DNA of 64,000 nt from Kribbella rubisoli (GCF_004217145.1 NZ_SHKR01000013.1:496001-560000); one strand, 5' to 3'; positions 25,549 through 34,398 are shown, counted from the stretch's first letter. Made by a program: numbers and translations. The notes: a model not told the origin generated them from the sequence alone.

Positions 25549-27763
25549 TATGCACGAAGTACGCCGACGGTGCCGGTGACCGGTCGGCCAACGGCACGAT
25601 CGCCGGTACGTCGGTCTCGCCGAGGAACACCCGGCGTACGACGCGCTCCGCGGCTTGCCCGTCGTCGAACTCGCAGAACTTCTCGCGGTACAGGTGCCGG
25701 TGTTTCGCCGCCTCCGGCGTGGCGAACGTGCCGTTCCGCAACGCGGCGAACAGCTCGTCGGACGATCGAGCCACCGTGCCGGGCGGAAAGTCGGCGACGT
25801 CGAAGTACGTCCCACGCCGGCCGTTGTAGAAGCCCTGGTCCTCGACGTGCAGCATGATCGGCCGGTCGAGGTTCGCGTAGTCGAAGGTGATCGACGAGTA
25901 GTCCGAGATCAGTACGTCGGCCGCCAGCATCAGGTCCTCGACCCGCGGGTGCCGGGACACGTCGATCACCTTGCCGTCATGCAACTCCGGTGCCTTGGAC
26001 AACGAATAGTGCGTCCGGACCATCACCCGGCCATGGTCGCCGGCGGCGTTCGCCAGCTGGTCCAGGTCGAGCTGGAGACCGCTGCCGCCGAGATCCATCA
26101 GCCCGGTCGGCAGACGGACGGAGTCGACCCCGTCGCGGAACGTCGGCGCGTACAGGATCACCAGGTGCGAGTCGTCGTACCCGAGGCTCGTCCGGATCGC
26201 CCGGACGTCGTCGAGGGTCGCGGTGAGCAGCCGGTCGTTGCGGGGGTAGCCGTACTCGAGCTCCTCGAAGTACGCCGGATAGGTGCGCTCCCAGATCTCC
26301 GAGGAGTACCGGTTCGAGGAGAGGTTGTAGTCCCAGCGGTCGACCTGGCGCATCAGCTCCTCGAGGTCGAGGCCCTTCCCGGCCTGGGGGAAGTTGCGCA
26401 GGTCGGTGCCCATCGTCTTCAGCGGCGTACCGTGCTGGGTCTGCAGGTGGATCTGGCCCTCGCGCTTCTCGAGCTCCTTCGGCCAGTTCATGTTGCTGAC
26501 GAAGTACGTCGCCTTGCTGAGCAGCTTCTCGTACGCCGGGGAGTTCGCGACGACGTACTCGATGCCCTCCGGGATCGCGCTCAGGTGATCGTTGTCGACC
26601 ACCCAGACCCCGCGGATGTGCGGCGCCAGTTCGGCCGCCTTCTCGTAGATCGCCCGCGGGTTGCAGGCGTACTGCTTGAACCAGTACGCCGTGTACGCGG
26701 CCAGGTTCGGGTCGAGCTTGCCGCGGCGCAGCATTTGGCCGACCCGCTTGCGCGGGCTGTGCACGTGCAGCATCCGCGCGCTGAGCTTGAGCGTCGAGTA
26801 GGTCGCGTAGTCGTCGTGGATCAGCAGCCAGCGTTTGAACCCGCGCGCCGTCCGGTCCGTGGTGTAGCCCTCGGGCTTCCAGCGTTTGGCGAACGCGTGC
26901 GCCGCGTGGAAGAACTCGGCCCGGTCGTCGGTGTCGATCCGCTCCGGCTTCGCGAGTACGGCGACGATGTGGTCCAGCGAGCGGTCGAACACGAACCTGC
27001 GCCAGCCGGCCAGCTCCGGGTCGGACTGGATGAATGCGTGCACCCGGTCGTACTGGTCGAAGATGTCCCACTGCCGGCGTCCGCTGGTGGCGTGGATGTT
27101 GCCGCCGGTCCGGTGCTGCCGGTAGTGCACGACGACCCGGTCCAGGGTGGCGATCCGCTCGGCAGTCAGCATCGTCGAGTACGTCCAGGGCACGTCCTCG
27201 TAGAAGCCGGAGGTGAACGCGAAGCTGTGCCGGCTGAGGAACTCCCGCCGGTACGCCTTGTTCCAGACCACCTCGAGGAAGGTCAGGAAGATCGGCCGCT
27301 CGGCCGCCGTGAACACCCCGGCGCCCTCCCGCGCGAACGCCTCCTGGCGCTGGCTGGCGACCACCCGGCCGTCCCAGAAGATCCGCTCATAGCCGAACAG
27401 CACGATGTCCGGCTGGTTCGTGTTGTCGATCCGGGCGGCGATCGCCTCCAGCGAACCCGGCGTGTAGCTGTCGTCGGCGTCCAGGAACAGCACGTACTCG
27501 CCGCGGCACTCCTTCAGCCCGGCGTTCCGGGTCAGCCCGAGCCCGATGTTCTCGTCCAGGTGCATCGCCCGGACCCGTGGGTCGGCCGCGGCGTACTCGT
27601 CCAGGATCCTGCCGGAGCCGTCCGGGTCCGCGTCGTCGACCCCGATCACCTCGAAATCGGTGAACGACTGGCTCAGCACAGAGTCCAAGCAGGGCCGCAA
27701 CCATGCCCGCGAGGCATGGCAGGGGACCACGATGCTAAACCTGGGGACGGTGCCGAGCGCCAT
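25541..27763 (-). CDS. Bifunctional glycosyltransferase / CDP-glycerol glycerophosphotransferase (TagF-like)
   Basis: 740 residues in two parts. Residues 1-~330 are a family-2 glycosyltransferase (FSIVVPCHASRAW, VDDADPDGSG, NIGLGLTRNAGL, LFLDADDS). From ~345 the protein matches CDP-glycerol glycerophosphotransferases: KFLLQTQHG-type QTQHGTPLKTMGTD, then ILYAPTFRDG and DVLISDYSSITFDYA, the TagF signature. It should build teichoic-acid-like glycerol- or ribitol-phosphate chains, alternating sugar and polyol phosphate, at the cytoplasmic face of the membrane. Its divergent promoter interlocks with that of the Fic-like gene. Confidence 0.88.
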   Translation of the reverse strand: MALGTVPRFSIVVPCHASRAWLRPCLDSVLSQSFTDFEVIGVDDADPDGSGRILDEYAAADPRVRAMHLDENIGLGLTRNAGLKECRGEYVLFLDADDSYTPGSLEAIAARIDNTNQPDIVLFGYERIFWDGRVVASQRQEAFAREGAGVFTAAERPIFLTFLEVVWNKAYRREFLSRHSFAFTSGFYEDVPWTYSTMLTAERIATLDRVVVHYRQHRTGGNIHATSGRRQWDIFDQYDRVHAFIQSDPELAGWRRFVFDRSLDHIVAVLAKPERIDTDDRAEFFHAAHAFAKRWKPEGYTTDRTARGFKRWLLIHDDYATYSTLKLSARMLHVHSPRKRVGQMLRRGKLDPNLAAYTAYWFKQYACNPRAIYEKAAELAPHIRGVWVVDNDHLSAIPEGIEYVVANSPAYEKLLSKATYFVSNMNWPKELEKREGQIHLQTQHGTPLKTMGTDLRNFPQAGKGLDLEELMRQVDRWDYNLSSNRYSSEIWERTYPAYFEELEYGYPRNDRLLTATLDDVRAIRTSLGYDDSHLVILYAPTFRDGVDSVRLPTGLMDLGGSGLQLDLDQLANAAGDHGRVMVRTHYSLSKAPELHDGKVIDVSRHPRVEDLMLAADVLISDYSSITFDYANLDRPIMLHVEDQGFYNGRRGTYFDVADFPPGTVARSSDELFAALRNGTFATPEAAKHRHLYREKFCEFDDGQAAERVVRRVFLGETDVPAIVPLADRSPAPSAYFVHNG

Positions 27764-27771
27764 ACGAAGTC

Positions 27772-27781
27772 ATCCTAGGGT
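27772..27781. promoter_or_regulatory. Interlocked divergent -10 elements, both leaderless
   Basis: Only 24 bp separate two divergent start codons. On the plus strand TAGGGT (27776-27781) ends 6 nt before ATG 27788; on the minus strand TAGGAT (27777-27772) ends 8 nt before ATG 27763. The two hexamers overlap in CCTAGG, so RNA polymerase can serve only one direction at a time and both mRNAs would start at or next to the AUG. Confidence 0.5.
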
Positions 27782-27787
27782 GCAGGC

Positions 27788-28561
27788 ATGAGTGTTGACG
27801 TGTTCGAGCCGTTGGCCGGGTTGGAGGGGGTCGGGTCGGCGGCGGCTGCGGCCCGGGATGCGGTCGACGTGCTGCTCCGGGACCGGGGGCTGCGCCGGGT
27901 CGGTTCGGACATGACCGCCGAGGCCCTGCTACGCGGCGCCCACGCCTCCGCCGCTCTGGCCGGCAGTACGTCGACGCCGGACGAGGTACGCCGGGGCGCA
28001 GCCGACGGACTGGCCTCCGGCGCGGTCCGGCTGACCGGCGAACTGATGGCGCTCGCGCCGCAGCTGGACAAGGCGCCGGTGCAGGTCTGGACCAGACTGC
28101 ACCAGTTGGCCGCGGCCGATCTGAGCGATGAGGACCAGTTGGGTCATCTTCGGACCAGTCGGGAGCCGGTGCCCGACGACATCCCGGGGCTGCCGCCGGC
28201 GCCGGGCGCGGACGAGATGTGGGAGCGGTTGAGCGCTCTCGCGCAGAACCTGACCCGCCCGACCAAGGCGCCCGGCCTGGTCGTGGCCGCGATCGTGCAC
28301 GCCGAGATCGCCGTCCTCCGTCCGTTCCCGAGCGCGAACGGGCTGGTTGCCCGGGCCGCCGAACACTGCTTATTGGTTGCCAGAGGCATCGACCCGGTCG
28401 CGGTCACGGTACCCGAAGGTGGTCACTATGTGTTGCAGGCTTCGTATGCGAGCGGGCTGACCGACTACGCAGTGCAAGGATTGACCGGTGTCCGTGATTG
28501 GTTGCTGCGGTCCTGTGAAGCCGTGACAAAAGGTGCCGAGCTGTCGCCGCTCGTGTCCTGA
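27788..28561 (+). CDS. Degenerate Fic-like protein
   Basis: 257 residues, helical and Ala-rich. The segment HAEIAVLRPFPSANGLVARAAE aligns with the Fic active site HPFxxGNGRxxR, but the catalytic His is Arg (LRPF) and GNGR is reduced to ANGL, so AMP-transfer activity is unlikely. Such proteins are recurrent in Actinobacteria next to the HAD-6C-ssd-tad locus. No signal peptide. The function is unknown. Confidence 0.6.
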   Translation: MSVDVFEPLAGLEGVGSAAAAARDAVDVLLRDRGLRRVGSDMTAEALLRGAHASAALAGSTSTPDEVRRGAADGLASGAVRLTGELMALAPQLDKAPVQVWTRLHQLAAADLSDEDQLGHLRTSREPVPDDIPGLPPAPGADEMWERLSALAQNLTRPTKAPGLVVAAIVHAEIAVLRPFPSANGLVARAAEHCLLVARGIDPVAVTVPEGGHYVLQASYASGLTDYAVQGLTGVRDWLLRSCEAVTKGAELSPLVS

Positions 28562-28832
28562 GCCCACATGCGGACGGCGTCCTCAGATTGAGAACGCCGT
28601 CGCTGGCACAACATCCTGGTTACCATGCGTGCACCGGTTTGCCGCCACAGGTCTGGCCTGGGTCGAGCTGCCCGTTTGGGATGGGCTGGTCGCCGCGTGG
28701 GTGCCTGGTTGCCGTGCAATCTCTACCGGACCCGAAAGTCCTTTGTGGTTCCTTTGTACTCCTGAAACCCCTTTCTGGGAAGGGGATGCGGTGTCTTCAT
28801 GGAGTTGAGAACAATGAAGCTATCTTCAGCTT
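28562..28832. other. Gap between convergent Fic-like and HAD genes
   Basis: No gene seen. It is AT-richer than its surroundings near 28795-28845, with short hairpins such as TGAAG-CTAT-CTTCA, and holds the terminator-like stem at 28768-28785. Confidence 0.5.
28768..28785. terminator. Short hairpin between convergent genes
   Basis: CCCCTT-TCTGGG-AAGGGG, a perfect 6-bp stem with 6-nt loop, lying between the stops of the convergent Fic-like and HAD genes. No T-tract on either side; weak as a terminator. Confidence 0.4.
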
Positions 28833-29642
28833 TCAAGCACTCCGCGAACGCTTCCGGGAGGCCAGCAACAGTGCCCCGGCGGCAACGGCCGCGACCACGC
28901 CGGCCGCTACGGCGGGTCGCCGTACGCCGTGGAAACCCGCGCGTTCGACGGGCTCGGCGAACTCCAGCACCGGCCACCCGCGCTCGACCGCGATGCGGCG
29001 CAACGCCTTGTCCGGGTTGACCGCGAACGGGTGCCCGACCGCGGCCAGCAGGGGCTCGTCGGTGATCGAATCCGAGTAACCGTAGGAGGTTCGGAGGTCG
29101 TAACCCTCGGCAGCGGCCAGCGCCTCGATCGCGGTCACCTTGTTCGGACCGTACGCATAGTCGGCGATCTCGCCGGTGTACTTGCCGTCAGCAACTACCA
29201 TCCGGGTGGCGATCACCTTGTCGGCGCCGAGCATCGCGCCGATCGGTTCGACCACCTCGGCGCCGGACGACGACACGATCACCACGTCCCGGCCGGCCGC
29301 GTGGTGCTCCGCGATCAGCTCGACCGCCTCGGTGTGGATCATCGGCCGGACGATGTGGTCCAGGGTGTCGGCGACGATCGCCTTGACCGTCGCGACGTCC
29401 CAGCCGGTGCACATCGCCGAGATGTACTCGCGCATCCGCTCCATCTGGTCGTGGTCCGCGCCGCCGAGCAGGTAGACGAACTGGGCGTACGCGCTCCGCA
29501 GCACGGTCCGGCGGTTGATCAGCCCGCCGGCGTAGAACGGCCGGGAGAACGCGAGCGTGCTGGAGCGGGCCAGAATGGTCTTGTCCAGATCGAAGAAAGC
29601 CGCCGATCGAGCCATCCCGGGGTGCGCCATGGGACCGAGCAT
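28833..29642 (-). CDS. HAD-IB family phosphatase with C-terminal membrane anchor
   Basis: 269 residues from ATG 29642 (ATGs at 29630 and 29615 are alternatives; no clear ribosome-binding site favours one). HAD motif I is AFFDLDKTI, motif II VIVSSSGAEV, and motif III/IV GYSDSITDEPLL with the acidic pair. SerB-like, so it removes phosphate from a small molecule that is not known. A C-terminal hydrophobic helix (AVAAGVVAAVAAGALLL) with a basic tail anchors it in the membrane. It corresponds to the HAD gene that flanks the 6C RNA in other actinobacteria. Confidence 0.83.
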   Translation of the reverse strand: MLGPMAHPGMARSAAFFDLDKTILARSSTLAFSRPFYAGGLINRRTVLRSAYAQFVYLLGGADHDQMERMREYISAMCTGWDVATVKAIVADTLDHIVRPMIHTEAVELIAEHHAAGRDVVIVSSSGAEVVEPIGAMLGADKVIATRMVVADGKYTGEIADYAYGPNKVTAIEALAAAEGYDLRTSYGYSDSITDEPLLAAVGHPFAVNPDKALRRIAVERGWPVLEFAEPVERAGFHGVRRPAVAAGVVAAVAAGALLLASRKRSRSA

Positions 29643-29833
29643 AGGCAGCTCGGAGAAACGCCGAGGGACCCGGGCTTTTGCCTGGGCCGGTATCCCGTTA
29701 GACTGATGAGCAGTGTGACAGTGACACTGGCCGGAAGCGCCCGTTCGGGTGCTGCCAGCGCCCGGGCAACAGACGATCAGTCGAAATTGAACTGAGATGT
29801 GTGAGGCCCGGTCTTGGGGGGTACATACCCCCT

Positions 29834-29940
29834 GACAGTGGCAGACTGTCGCCTCCTGAACGGCCCCCGGCTCCTCCCCCCGAGCCCGTGGCCGAAGACG
29901 GCCCCCGGTCACCCCCCCCGCCGGGGGCCGTCGCCTTTCT
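29834..29940 (+). ncRNA. 6C RNA
   Basis: Three stems are readable. A 5' stem GACAGT/ACTGTC (29834-29850); hairpin 1 with CGGCC...GGCCG (29861-29894) enclosing GGCTC/GAGCC and a loop containing exactly six C (29876-29881); hairpin 2, GACGGCCCCCGG/CCGGGGGCCGTC (29897-29932), whose loop has eight C. Two C-rich-loop hairpins define the actinobacterial 6C RNA family (B11 in Mycobacterium tuberculosis). Location between the HAD gene and ssd also fits, although chitinase genes now intervene. In known members the C-rich loops bind G-rich mRNA start regions. Ends are approximate. Confidence 0.85.
29897..29940 (+). terminator. Intrinsic terminator (3' hairpin of the 6C RNA)
   Basis: Twelve perfect base pairs, all but two G-C, with a 12-nt C-rich loop, followed by GCCTTTCT. 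It ends the 6C RNA and insulates the downstream chitinase promoter. Confidence 0.7.
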
Positions 29941-29983
29941 CCGTTCAGCCAAGTAAGCGTAAAGATTCTCGCTTTTCTGGGCG

Positions 29984-29997
29984 TGAGAGCGTTCCCA
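29984..29997. promoter_or_regulatory. CebR-like LacI-family operator upstream of chitinase
   Basis: TGAGAGCGTTCCCA matches the CebR/LacI-family box TGGGAGCGCTCCCA at 12 of 14 positions, with the central CG. It lies about 50 bp before the chitinase start, where a repressor would block the promoter. A TTGACA-like -35 (30011-30016) follows. Confidence 0.5.
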
Positions 29998-30047
29998 CTT
30001 TATGCAGGGTCTTGACAATGTAATTGCCTGGTCACAGGTTGTAGAAC

Positions 30048-31727
30048 ATGAAACCGCCTGCGTACCGCCCCCAGGCAGCGGTCATCATCAGCCTGCTCGC
30101 CGTACTCATGGCCTTCCTGGCCCCCGGTTCCGCCTCCGCGGCTACCAATCTCGTCACGAACGCCGGCTTCGAGTCCGGCACGCTGTCGGGCTGGTCGTGT
30201 CCGGCCGGCGGCGTCACGACGACCGCCCCGCACTCCGGCTCGTACGCCCTCCAGGCGACCCCGAGCGGGAGCGACATCGCCAAGTGCTCGCAGTCGATAG
30301 CGGTACAGCCCAATACGGCGTACACGCTGTCGGCGTGGGTCAAGGGATCGAATGTCTACCTCGGCGTGGACGGTGGTCCCAGTACGTGGACAACTTCGTC
30401 CGGCTGGAGCCAGTTGACCGTCCCGTTCACCACGAGCGCCTCGGCGACCTCGGTGACGATCTACGTTCACAGCTGGTACGCGCTCCCGGCGTACCAGGCC
30501 GACGACGTCGTACTGGATGGTCCCGGTGGTACGCAGGACACCACGGCGCCGTCGACGCCAGGTGGTCTGACGGTCGGCAGCCCGACCTCGAGCTCGCTGA
30601 AGCTCAACTGGTCTGCTGCCTCCGACGCGAACGGGACCGACCACTACGACGTGGTCCGCGGGACCGGAGCAGCCCAGAGCGTCGGAAACGTCACCAGCTG
30701 GACCGCTACTGGTCTGACCGCTTCGACGACCTACTCGTTCAAGGTGCGCGCGTGTGACCCGAGTGGCAACTGCTCGCCGTACGGCGCAACCGTGTCGGGC
30801 ACGACGTCGGACGGTGGCACCAACCCGCCCGTCGACAACCTGCCGGCCCACGTGCTCACCGGGTACTGGCAGAACTTCAACAACGGCGCGACGGTGCAGA
30901 AGATCTCTGACGTGCCGGCGGCGTACGACCTGATCGCAGTGGCCTTCGCTGACGCCGACTCGTCCCGGCCGGGTGCCATCACCTTCAACCTGGACAGTGC
31001 TGGGCTCGGTGGTTATACGGTCGCGCAGTTCAAGGCCGACATCGCGGCGAAGCAGGCAGCCGGTAAGAAGGTCATCCTGTCCGTCGGCGGCCAGAACGGC
31101 ACCATCTCGGTTGCTGATCCCACAGCGGCGTCCAACTTCGCATCCAGTGCTCTGTCGGTGCTACGCACCTATGGGTTCGACGGGATCGACATCGACCTGG
31201 AGAACGGGGTCAACGCGCAGTACATGGGTCAGGCGCTGCGTAGCCTGCAGAGCCAGTTCGGCAGCGGACTGGTGATCACGATGGCGCCGCAGACGATCGA
31301 CATGCAGAGCACGTCGTTCGAGTACTTCAAGCTGGCGCTGGCGATCAAGGACATCCTGACCATCGTCAACGTGCAGTACTACAACTCCGGCTCGATGAAC
31401 GGCTGCGACGGACAGGTCTACTCGCAGGGCTCGGTCGACTTCATCACTGCCCAGGCCTGCATCATGCTGCAGGGCGGACTGCGTCCCGACCAGGTCGGAC
31501 TCGGTCTGCCGGCGTCGTCGCGGGCGGCGGGTAGCGGGTACGTGTCGCCGACCGTCGTCAACAACGCTCTGGACTGCCTGACCAAGGGCACCGGCTGCGG
31601 CAACTACCGGCCGAGCTCCCCGTGGCCCTCGCTGCGTGGAGCGATGACCTGGTCGACCAACTGGGACGCGGCGAACGGCAACCAGTTCGCGAACCAGGTC
31701 GGCAGCCACGTGCACTCGCTGCCCTGA
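30048..31727 (+). CDS. Secreted GH18 chitinase with N-terminal carbohydrate-binding and Fn3 domains
   Basis: 559 residues. Sec signal peptide (1-~31, SASAAT), a CBM4/9/6-like jelly-roll (NLVTNAGFESGTLSGWS to VLDGPGG, ~32-165), a fibronectin-III domain (APSTPGGLTVGSPTSSSLKL, ~170-255) and a GH18 barrel from ~270 (VLTGYWQNFNNG). The catalytic DxxDxDxE is DGIDIDLE, with Glu as proton donor. It should hydrolyse chitin outside the cell. A regulator gene follows after 1 nt, and a LacI-type box lies upstream. Confidence 0.92.
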   Translation: MKPPAYRPQAAVIISLLAVLMAFLAPGSASAATNLVTNAGFESGTLSGWSCPAGGVTTTAPHSGSYALQATPSGSDIAKCSQSIAVQPNTAYTLSAWVKGSNVYLGVDGGPSTWTTSSGWSQLTVPFTTSASATSVTIYVHSWYALPAYQADDVVLDGPGGTQDTTAPSTPGGLTVGSPTSSSLKLNWSAASDANGTDHYDVVRGTGAAQSVGNVTSWTATGLTASTTYSFKVRACDPSGNCSPYGATVSGTTSDGGTNPPVDNLPAHVLTGYWQNFNNGATVQKISDVPAAYDLIAVAFADADSSRPGAITFNLDSAGLGGYTVAQFKADIAAKQAAGKKVILSVGGQNGTISVADPTAASNFASSALSVLRTYGFDGIDIDLENGVNAQYMGQALRSLQSQFGSGLVITMAPQTIDMQSTSFEYFKLALAIKDILTIVNVQYYNSGSMNGCDGQVYSQGSVDFITAQACIMLQGGLRPDQVGLGLPASSRAAGSGYVSPTVVNNALDCLTKGTGCGNYRPSSPWPSLRGAMTWSTNWDAANGNQFANQVGSHVHSLP

Positions 31728-31728
31728 T

Positions 31729-32637
31729 ATGCACAGCTATCGACCGGCTCCGGTGCTTGAGGCGCTCGGTGTCTGCTCGGAGGACGAGCAGCTCTACCGG
31801 GCGCTTCTGGCCCGACCGGAGTCCACAGCCACTGACCTGACCACGTTCGTCGACTGGCCCGCCAACCGGGTCGGCCGGCATCTACGGTCCCTGCTGTCGC
31901 TCGGCCTGGCGTCCCGTACGCCGGGCCGTCCGGCCCGCTACGTACCTGCAGTACCGGATGCTGCGGTCGAGCTGCTCGCGCTGAGGAAGCAGGCCGCGAT
32001 CGTCGAGGCCCGGCTCGGCGCTTCGGTGCTGACCGCCGAGTTCCGGCAGCCGGATGCGTTCACGGTCATCCGGGGCGCCGAGGCGCTCGCGCAGCGGTTC
32101 TACCAAGCGCAGCAGTGTGCGCAGGACGAAGTACTCGTGCTGGATCGCATGCCGTACGCCGTGGAGCCCCGTCGGGCGCATGGTGTGAGGTACCGAACGA
32201 TCTACGACATGGCGTCGTTGTCGGAGCCGGGCGATCTGATTGCGGCCCGATCGTCGGGTTCCTGCCGGATGCTGCGCGACGTACCGCTCAAACTGATCGT
32301 CATCGACCGTCGGACTGCTCTGCTCCCGACGTCATCCGATGTGGTCGTTGAGCTGGGTCCTTCCAGCCTGCTGGACGCACTGCTTCGTCTCTTCGACCTC
32401 TTGTGGCAGCAGGCGAGTCCATTGACGCCGGCGGTCTCCGAAGGGCCGCTGACGTCTGACGACCAGCAGCTCCTGTCGCTGGCTGCGGCCGGCCTGACAG
32501 ACCAAGCCATAGCCCGCCGACTGGGAGTCGCTCAACGAACCGTAGAACGCCGAATGCAGCGCATTCTCAAGGCGCTGGACGCCACCACTCGCTTCCAGGC
32601 CGGCCTCCGCGCCGGGCAACGCGGTCTGCTCGTCTAG
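31729..32637 (+). CDS. TrmB/LuxR-type transcriptional regulator coupled to chitinase
   Basis: 302 residues. The N-terminal ~70 residues form a winged helix of the TrmB/MarR style (DLTTFVDWPANRVGRHLRSL). The middle (AFTVIRGAEALAQRFYQAQQ) resembles the effector-binding region of these regulators. The C-terminal helix-turn-helix is LuxR-like (LAAAGLTDQAIARRLGVAQR). Its start lies 1 nt after the chitinase stop, so it is translationally coupled and probably controls chitin use. Confidence 0.82.
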   Translation: MHSYRPAPVLEALGVCSEDEQLYRALLARPESTATDLTTFVDWPANRVGRHLRSLLSLGLASRTPGRPARYVPAVPDAAVELLALRKQAAIVEARLGASVLTAEFRQPDAFTVIRGAEALAQRFYQAQQCAQDEVLVLDRMPYAVEPRRAHGVRYRTIYDMASLSEPGDLIAARSSGSCRMLRDVPLKLIVIDRRTALLPTSSDVVVELGPSSLLDALLRLFDLLWQQASPLTPAVSEGPLTSDDQQLLSLAAAGLTDQAIARRLGVAQRTVERRMQRILKALDATTRFQAGLRAGQRGLLV

Positions 32638-32643
32638 GCCCTG

Positions 32644-32666
32644 TCTGGTGGCGCTGCACCACCAGA
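32644..32666 (+). terminator. Terminator-like hairpin after the chitinase/regulator operon
   Basis: TCTGGTGG and CCACCAGA arms (8 bp perfect) around a 7-nt loop, 6 nt after the regulator stop and before the convergent YbaK gene. No T-tract. Confidence 0.6.
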
Positions 32667-32672
32667 GAGGAC

Positions 32673-33122
32673 CTAGTCCGTGACGTCGGCCACCGTTGCG
32701 TTCAGAGCCTTGGCAAGCGCTTGGGCGTCCACGGTGATGCCGACGCCGTGGTCCCCGCCGCCGATGGAGATGGTGCCGGTGATCCGCTCGTCCGCGATCA
32801 CCGGCCAGGCGTGCGTGCTGCCGAGCGGCGTGATCGTGCCGCGGACGTAGCCGGTGACGTCGAACGCAGTGTCCTTGTCCGGCATCGAGATCCGGTTCAC
32901 GCCGAGCAGCGCCCGCAGCTTCGGCCACGCGATCTCGCGGTCACCTGGCACCAGGATGAACCGGTAGTCGTCGTCCGACAGCCGCACGACGATCGTCTTG
33001 ATCAACCGGGCCGGCTCGATACCCCGCGCCGCCGCGGCCTCCTCCAACGAGTTCACCCGGCCGTGCCTGGTCACCTCATAGGTGAGCCCCAACTGGTCAG
33101 CCGCATCCGTCGCCTTAGTCAC
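32673..33122 (-). CDS. YbaK/EbsC-type aminoacyl-tRNA deacylase
   Basis: 149 residues from GTG 33122. A YbaK fold is indicated by LIKTIVVRLSDDDYRFILVPGD, with the conserved Lys, and by the late GTISIGGGDHGVGITVDA. The family hydrolyses mischarged tRNAs (for example Cys-tRNA-Pro) in trans. The start is 4 nt after the MFS stop, so the two genes form one operon. Confidence 0.85.
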   Translation of the reverse strand: MTKATDAADQLGLTYEVTRHGRVNSLEEAAAARGIEPARLIKTIVVRLSDDDYRFILVPGDREIAWPKLRALLGVNRISMPDKDTAFDVTGYVRGTITPLGSTHAWPVIADERITGTISIGGGDHGVGITVDAQALAKALNATVADVTD

Positions 33123-33126
33123 CTGG

Positions 33127-34347
33127 CTAGTTTTGCACCTTGCTCGGGACGTTCTTGAGCAGGACGGCCAGGATGAACGTCACGACGAACAGCGCCCCTG
33201 CCTCGGCTGCGACACCAGTCCACGCCGCGCGGCTCCACGCCGTACCTGCGAGGCCGCCGAAGACTGAGGACCCGAGGTAGAAGGAGAAGAGGTACATGCT
33301 GGAGGCCTGTCCAGTTCCGACGCCGCTTGCGTGCGCTCGAGCCGGCACCCAGCCGCTGGCTACTCCGTGCACGGCGAAGAACCCGGCTGTCATCACAGCC
33401 AGCCCCAGCACGATCAGCGGCAGTGGAGCGGCGAGCGTGATGGCTACTCCGGCCAGAGTGATCAGACACCCGATCGGCACGACTGCCCGTCGCCCATAGC
33501 GGTCGGCGAGCGTCCCTGCCGTCGCTGAGCCGGCCGATCCGAGCAGATAGACACAGAAGACCAGCCCTGCTGCCCCAGCGCTCAGGTGGTAAGGCGAGCC
33601 GGACAGTCGGAAGACCGCTCCGTTGTAAACGGCGACGAACGCACCTACAGCTGTGGCGGCGATGCCGTAGAGCGCTAGCAGGGCCGGATCTTTGAGCACC
33701 TGGATGGAGAACAGGTCGCGTCGGCGAGGGGCCGGGCTTGGGCGGAAGTTCCGCGACGCGGGGAGGAGCAGCCAGACGACCGCAGCGCAGAGTACGCCGA
33801 CCGCGGCGATCCCAGCGGTCGCGAACCGCCAACCGCCGAGGTCCGACAAACCTCCCGCGATGAGGCGCCCAGCCATGCCGCCAACCGCAGTACCCGCGAT
33901 GTAGAGGCCGCTGGCTCGTGCGTGACTGTCCTGGTGCACCTCCTCGCGCAGATACGCCATCGCCACAGCTGGCAGACCGGCCATAGCGATTCCCTGCAGA
34001 CCCCGCAGCGCCAGCAACGCGTGCCACGTCGGAGCGAACGCGCTGAGCAGTGCGAACGCCGTCGTTGCGGCGACCGACCAGCGCATCAGATTGGTACGGC
34101 CGAGAACCTCGGACGCCGGACCGGCGACCAGCAGCGCGAGACCCAGTCCGAACGTGGCGAACGACACGCTGAACGCGCTCTGGCTGGGGGAGACATGGAA
34201 GGCGTCGACGAGCTGGGGGAGCAGCGGCTGCGTGCTGTAGAGGAGAGCAAACGTGGCCAGTCCGGCCGCGAACAGTGCGACGGAGAGCTTGCGGTACTCC
34301 GGGTCTCCGGGCAGGTACCCGGTCTGGCGGGCAACGGACTGGTGCAT
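33127..34347 (-). CDS. MFS transporter of the YnfM/AraJ type
   Basis: 406 residues, 12 predicted membrane helices. Motif A occurs as AGPASEVLGRTNLMR, and the mid-protein cytoplasmic loop is FRPSPAPRRRDLFS. DHA1-like exporter of unknown substrate. Divergent from a LysR regulator with an inverted repeat between them. Confidence 0.87.
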   Translation of the reverse strand: MHQSVARQTGYLPGDPEYRKLSVALFAAGLATFALLYSTQPLLPQLVDAFHVSPSQSAFSVSFATFGLGLALLVAGPASEVLGRTNLMRWSVAATTAFALLSAFAPTWHALLALRGLQGIAMAGLPAVAMAYLREEVHQDSHARASGLYIAGTAVGGMAGRLIAGGLSDLGGWRFATAGIAAVGVLCAAVVWLLLPASRNFRPSPAPRRRDLFSIQVLKDPALLALYGIAATAVGAFVAVYNGAVFRLSGSPYHLSAGAAGLVFCVYLLGSAGSATAGTLADRYGRRAVVPIGCLITLAGVAITLAAPLPLIVLGLAVMTAGFFAVHGVASGWVPARAHASGVGTGQASSMYLFSFYLGSSVFGGLAGTAWSRAAWTGVAAEAGALFVVTFILAVLLKNVPSKVQN

Positions 34348-34398
34348 GTCTTCGACGGTCGCACGCGTGGAGCGATACGTAAAATGTCAATCTCAGCA

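Noticed and set aside
30011..30040. Possible DasR site near the chitinase promoter (CCTGGTCACAGG).
   Set aside because: Does not match the TGGTCTAGACCA-type consensus; the CebR-like box is a better candidate.
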